NCBI RefSeq assembly: GCF_000281715.2
Contig: NZ_CP124576.1
Location: forward strand, 193,501-257,500
DNA: 64,000 bases
DNA from: Sphingobium sp. AP49
GTDB taxonomy: Bacteria > Pseudomonadota > Alphaproteobacteria > Sphingomonadales > Sphingomonadaceae
Reading direction: 5' to 3'
Shown: positions 61,348 through 64,000 of the stretch, in pieces
How the letters are laid out: each line of letters starts with the position of its first letter
Numbering within the stretch: position 1 is the stretch's first letter
Notes under the pieces: model-generated
Database searches by the model: none
Told to the model about the DNA's origin: nothing
The model's input: the letters and a program-made list of their open reading frames with translations, nothing else
Position numbers and translations under genes: made by a program

Positions 61348-62682
61348 TCACGGCAGCAATGGACCCCAGGCCGGATCGGAACCACTCAGCGGGGTCGGGA
61401 TGCGCCGTTCGTTCACGCCGGTCAGGTCGACCTGCCACACCTGGCTGCTGCCCTGTCGGCCCGGCGTGGTGCGGAAGAATTGCAGCACGCGGCCATTGGG
61501 CGACCAGGTCGGCTGCTCGTCCTGCCAGCCATTGGTCAGGATGCGCTCATTGTCGCCGCTCGGCGTCATCACCGCGATCTTGAAATCGCCCGACAGCTTG
61601 GTGAAGGCGATCAGGTCGCCGCGCGGGCTCCATTCGGGCGTCGCATAGCGGCCGCCGCCATGACTGATCCGCCGCTGGTTCGATCCGTCGGCGTTCATCA
61701 CATAGATTTGCTGCCCGCCCGACCGGTCGCTCTCGAACACGATCTGGCGGCCATCGGGGGAATAGGAGCCGCCGACATCGATGCCCGGTGAAGTGGTGAG
61801 GCGCACCGGCGTGCCGCCCTGGGCCGATACACGGTAGATGTCGGTATTGCCCGACACGGCCATCGAAAAGAGGATGTTGCGGCCATCGGGCGACCAGCGC
61901 GGTGCGAAGGTCGCATTGTTGCTCTCGGTCACCAGCCGCTGCTTGCCGGTGCCGATGTCATAGACATAGATGCGCACCCGGCTGCCCAGATAGCTGACAT
62001 AGACGATCGACTTGTAGTCGGGCGAGAAGCGCGGGGTCAGCGCGATCGACTGGCCATTGGTGATGAAGCGGTGGTTGGCGCCATCCGAATCCATGATGGC
62101 GAGGCGCTTGACGCGATTATCCTTGGGGCCGCTCTCGGCGATATAGGCGATGCGGCTGTCGAAGAAGGGGCTTTCGCCCGACAGCCGGGCATAGATGGCA
62201 TCGGCGCATTTGTGCGCGGCGCGGCGCCAGTCGCGCGGGCTCACGACATAGCCCTGCCGCGTCAGTTCCTGCTTCAGCGCGACATCATAGAGATAGCAGC
62301 CCACGGTGATGTCGGCCTCGCCCCCGGTGGTCCGGACAAAGCCCTGTACCAGCGCCTGATAGGCACCCCATTTGTCATAGACGGGGTTGGTGACCTCCGG
62401 AAAGGCCAGGGCCGGCATACCGCCTGGGCCGGAAGGGTCGAACAGGCCAGACCCCTTGAGGTCGGACGCGATCACCTCGGCGATCTTGCGGCCCAGTTCG
62501 CTCGCCGTGCCGGCGGGAGTCGCCACATCCTGCTGCGCGGGTAGCGCCGGCACCGCGATCTTCAGGTTGCTGTCGATATCGCCGGTCACGTCGACCGACA
62601 GCTGTGCCAGCGCGGGCAGGGCCGTGAAGGCGAGCAGGGCGGCGGTCGCCGCAGCCAGGCGGCGGAGCAGGGTCGTCGTCAT
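61348..62682 (-). CDS. tolB: Tol-Pal system periplasmic protein TolB
   Basis: 444 residues with a signal peptide (ending ALPALAQ). Residues about 25-165 form the N-terminal domain that contacts TolA; the rest is a six-bladed propeller with repeated SPDG/WSPRG motifs (TPRFSPDYKSIVYVS, APRWSPDGRNILFS, GGSYSPDGRQIVFES, TPEWSPRGDLIAFT, QPTWSPNGRVLQFF) that binds Pal. Length is normal. The start overlaps the tolA stop by 4 bases. Confidence 0.98.
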   Translation of the reverse strand: MTTTLLRRLAAATAALLAFTALPALAQLSVDVTGDIDSNLKIAVPALPAQQDVATPAGTASELGRKIAEVIASDLKGSGLFDPSGPGGMPALAFPEVTNPVYDKWGAYQALVQGFVRTTGGEADITVGCYLYDVALKQELTRQGYVVSPRDWRRAAHKCADAIYARLSGESPFFDSRIAYIAESGPKDNRVKRLAIMDSDGANHRFITNGQSIALTPRFSPDYKSIVYVSYLGSRVRIYVYDIGTGKQRLVTESNNATFAPRWSPDGRNILFSMAVSGNTDIYRVSAQGGTPVRLTTSPGIDVGGSYSPDGRQIVFESDRSGGQQIYVMNADGSNQRRISHGGGRYATPEWSPRGDLIAFTKLSGDFKIAVMTPSGDNERILTNGWQDEQPTWSPNGRVLQFFRTTPGRQGSSQVWQVDLTGVNERRIPTPLSGSDPAWGPLLP

Positions 62683-63644
62683 CGGGTCAGCCTCGCGTCA
62701 AAGCGGAGTGGCCGCAGCCATTTCCATTGTTCATAATATTCGGGCGGCAGATTGCGGAAAGGCGATGCCAGCTTCACCGCCTGGATCGCGCGCTCCGCAT
62801 GCAGCTTCGCCTGCGGTCGGTTGCTGGCGGTGACGCCCAGCTGGTCGATCACTTCCGGCGTACCGATCACCGCGCCATTCTTGTCCAGCCTTACTTCCAG
62901 CAGGGTCACCAACTGGTCGGCGTCGGCACCTGACGGCGGGCGCCAGTTGGGCTTCAATTGCCGACGGATCTCGGCATCAAGCGCGGCCTTCTGCTGCGGC
63001 CCCATGGCGGCGGCCGGCGGGGCGGCGGCCGGCTTGCGCGGCGCATCGGCGCTGGTGTCGATGCCCTTGAGGAAATCATTGCCCAGCAGCGATCCCTTGG
63101 GCTTGGCCGCGGCCTTGCCCGATCCCGATGCAGCGGCCGGCTTGGCGGCCTTGGGTGCGGGCTTGGCGCTGGCCTTGGCCGGCGCCGCGGCTGCCGTCTT
63201 GGGCTTTTCCGGGGTCGGCTTGGCCTTGGGCCTGTCCGCCGGCTTTTCGGGCGCCGGCGTCGGCTTGGCCGCAACCTTGGGCGTTTCCTTCTTGGGCGGC
63301 GCCGGCTTGGGCTTTGGCGGCGTGGGTTTCGCGACCGGTTTGGGCGGGACGGGCTTGGGCGGCGCGGGGGTCGGTTCGGGCACCGGGGCCGGCTCGGGCT
63401 GGGCGGCGGGCGCGGCATCCTCGGTCGGGCCGCGTTCGGGCGCGACGCTGGGCGGCGGCGGTTCGCTCGAAATGCGCGGCGCCGTCGATTGCAGCGCGAC
63501 CTCGTCGACCAGGCTGACGTCCATCGGCGGGCTGTTCAGCTTCAACGGGTTGGGCGTCGCCAGGAACCCGGCCGACAGCAGGCCGAACAGCAGGACATGT
63601 CCTGCCGTTGCAACGCCAAGGCCGATTTTTTCCGCGCGTTCCAT
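62679..63644 (-). CDS. tolA: TolA-type energy-transducing protein of the Tol-Pal system
   Basis: 321 residues: one N-terminal membrane helix (GLGVATAGHVLLFGLLSAGFLA), a long Pro/Ala/Lys-rich linker (about residues 60-200, many KPAPKP/PTPEKPK repeats) spanning the periplasm, and a C-terminal TonB/TolA domain (LVTLLEVRLDKNGAVIGTPEVIDQLG; HAERAIQAVKLASPFRNLP). It links inner-membrane TolQR to TolB and Pal. Its place between tolR and tolB fixes the name although sequence alone could also suggest TonB. Confidence 0.92.
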   Translation of the reverse strand: MERAEKIGLGVATAGHVLLFGLLSAGFLATPNPLKLNSPPMDVSLVDEVALQSTAPRISSEPPPPSVAPERGPTEDAAPAAQPEPAPVPEPTPAPPKPVPPKPVAKPTPPKPKPAPPKKETPKVAAKPTPAPEKPADRPKAKPTPEKPKTAAAAPAKASAKPAPKAAKPAAASGSGKAAAKPKGSLLGNDFLKGIDTSADAPRKPAAAPPAAAMGPQQKAALDAEIRRQLKPNWRPPSGADADQLVTLLEVRLDKNGAVIGTPEVIDQLGVTASNRPQAKLHAERAIQAVKLASPFRNLPPEYYEQWKWLRPLRFDARLTR

Positions 63645-63662
63645 GGGTTTGACCTATGGCCC

Positions 63663-64000
63663 CTATTCTGAACGTCCGCTGACATCGTCAGCGCCGTCCT
63701 GCCCACCGGTGCTGACCAGCGCGACCTTGTTGAGGCCGGCTCGGTTGAGCTCGCCCATCACCCGCATCACCCGGCCATAGTCGAGCGCGGTGTCTGCGCG
63801 CAGGAAGATCTGCGGTGCCTCGGGCTTGCCGGCATTGGCCGATACGATCTCCGCCAGCCGGTCGGGCAGGTCGGCGTCGCTGACGACATCCTCATCGATA
63901 TAGATGGCGCCGTCGCGGTCGATCGACACCACGGTCGGCTTGGCGTCCTGGTCCAGCCCCTTGGCGCGCGTCTCGGGCAGGTTCACCGGTACGCCGGTCA
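63663..64000 (-). CDS. tolR: Biopolymer transport protein TolR (ExbD family), 5' end outside window
   Basis: About 112 C-terminal residues are visible; the frame is open to the window edge and the N-terminal membrane helix is missing. GVPVNLPETRAKGLDQDAKPTVVSIDRDGAIYIDEDVV is the segment that normally follows the TolR/ExbD helix, and VMGELNRAGLNKVALVS is its C-terminal signature. With TolQ it forms the proton-driven motor. tolA follows after 18 bases. Confidence 0.93.
   Translation of the reverse strand, partial: TGVPVNLPETRAKGLDQDAKPTVVSIDRDGAIYIDEDVVSDADLPDRLAEIVSANAGKPEAPQIFLRADTALDYGRVMRVMGELNRAGLNKVALVSTGGQDGADDVSGRSE

Noticed and set aside
62679..63644. Reading the gene as tonB
   Set aside because: The TonB-like C-terminus fits, but flanking tolR, tolB and pal make tolA the better name.
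1..64000. CRISPR array, tRNA or rRNA genes, insertion sequences
   Set aside because: No regularly spaced repeats, cloverleaf-like segments, rRNA segments or transposase reading frames were found on reading the window.

Overview
The window reads as chromosomal DNA of a sphingomonad (Sphingobium, Sphingomonas or Novosphingobium type Alphaproteobacterium). The pointers are high GC with dense operons, several large TonB-dependent receptors, a Tol-Pal cluster, a non-phosphorylating L-rhamnose pathway like that known from Sphingomonas, and one copy of a TTCGNNCTGAGCNTGTCGAA-type interspersed repeat familiar from sphingomonad genomes. No tRNA, rRNA, IS element, prophage or CRISPR was seen.

Left part (1-20618), general functions: the 3' end of one TonB-dependent receptor; a divergent pair of a sulfotransferase-like protein and a TPR/aspartyl-hydroxylase fusion; a small secreted Cys-containing protein; a second TonB-dependent receptor; clpB and an M28 peptidase gene; a two-domain M16 peptidase and a small beta-rich protein; then a MarR-controlled efflux operon (FUSC pump, DUF1656, HlyD adaptor, NodT outer-membrane lipoprotein).

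Middle part (20574-60584), about 40 kb for pectin, most probably rhamnogalacturonan-I (RG-I) with galactan/arabinan side chains. It has three transcription units. (A) Minus strand, 33181 down to 20574: IclR regulator, L-rhamnose 1-dehydrogenase, CE12 acetylesterase, alpha/beta-hydrolase esterase, lutABC, kduI, kduD, GH35, GH53 and GH43-like. (B) Plus strand, 33343 to 40153: L-rhamnonate dehydratase, 2,4-diketo-3-deoxy-L-rhamnonate hydrolase, 2-keto-3-deoxy-L-rhamnonate 4-dehydrogenase, lactonase-type amidohydrolase, RhaT, GH43-like and a second esterase. (C) Minus strand, 56442 down to 40180: CE12, GH28, rhamnose mutarotase, a 1002-residue GH35, GH105, GH28, GH115, a GPH-type sugar transporter, SGNH hydrolase, a beta-propeller glycosidase and a LacI regulator. 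A TonB-dependent receptor (56770) is read divergently from C, and a second IclR gene lies just beyond it.

How the parts fit (inference from families): the receptor imports oligosaccharides. Mostly Tat-exported esterases and glycosidases deacetylate and trim them in the periplasm, and the GPH and RhaT carriers take products across the inner membrane. Cytoplasmic GH105 releases unsaturated galacturonate, which enters KduI/KduD. Rhamnose is oxidised without phosphorylation to pyruvate plus L-lactate, and the embedded LutABC would oxidise that lactate to pyruvate. No rhamnogalacturonan lyase and no recognisable alpha-L-rhamnosidase are present, so those steps lie elsewhere or are done by one of the uncharacterised glycosidases. 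A CCCAYATA-type palindrome recurs in front of the main units and both IclR genes, suggesting one regulon.

Right end (60717-64000): pal, tolB, tolA and a truncated tolR on the minus strand, the usual cell-envelope cluster.
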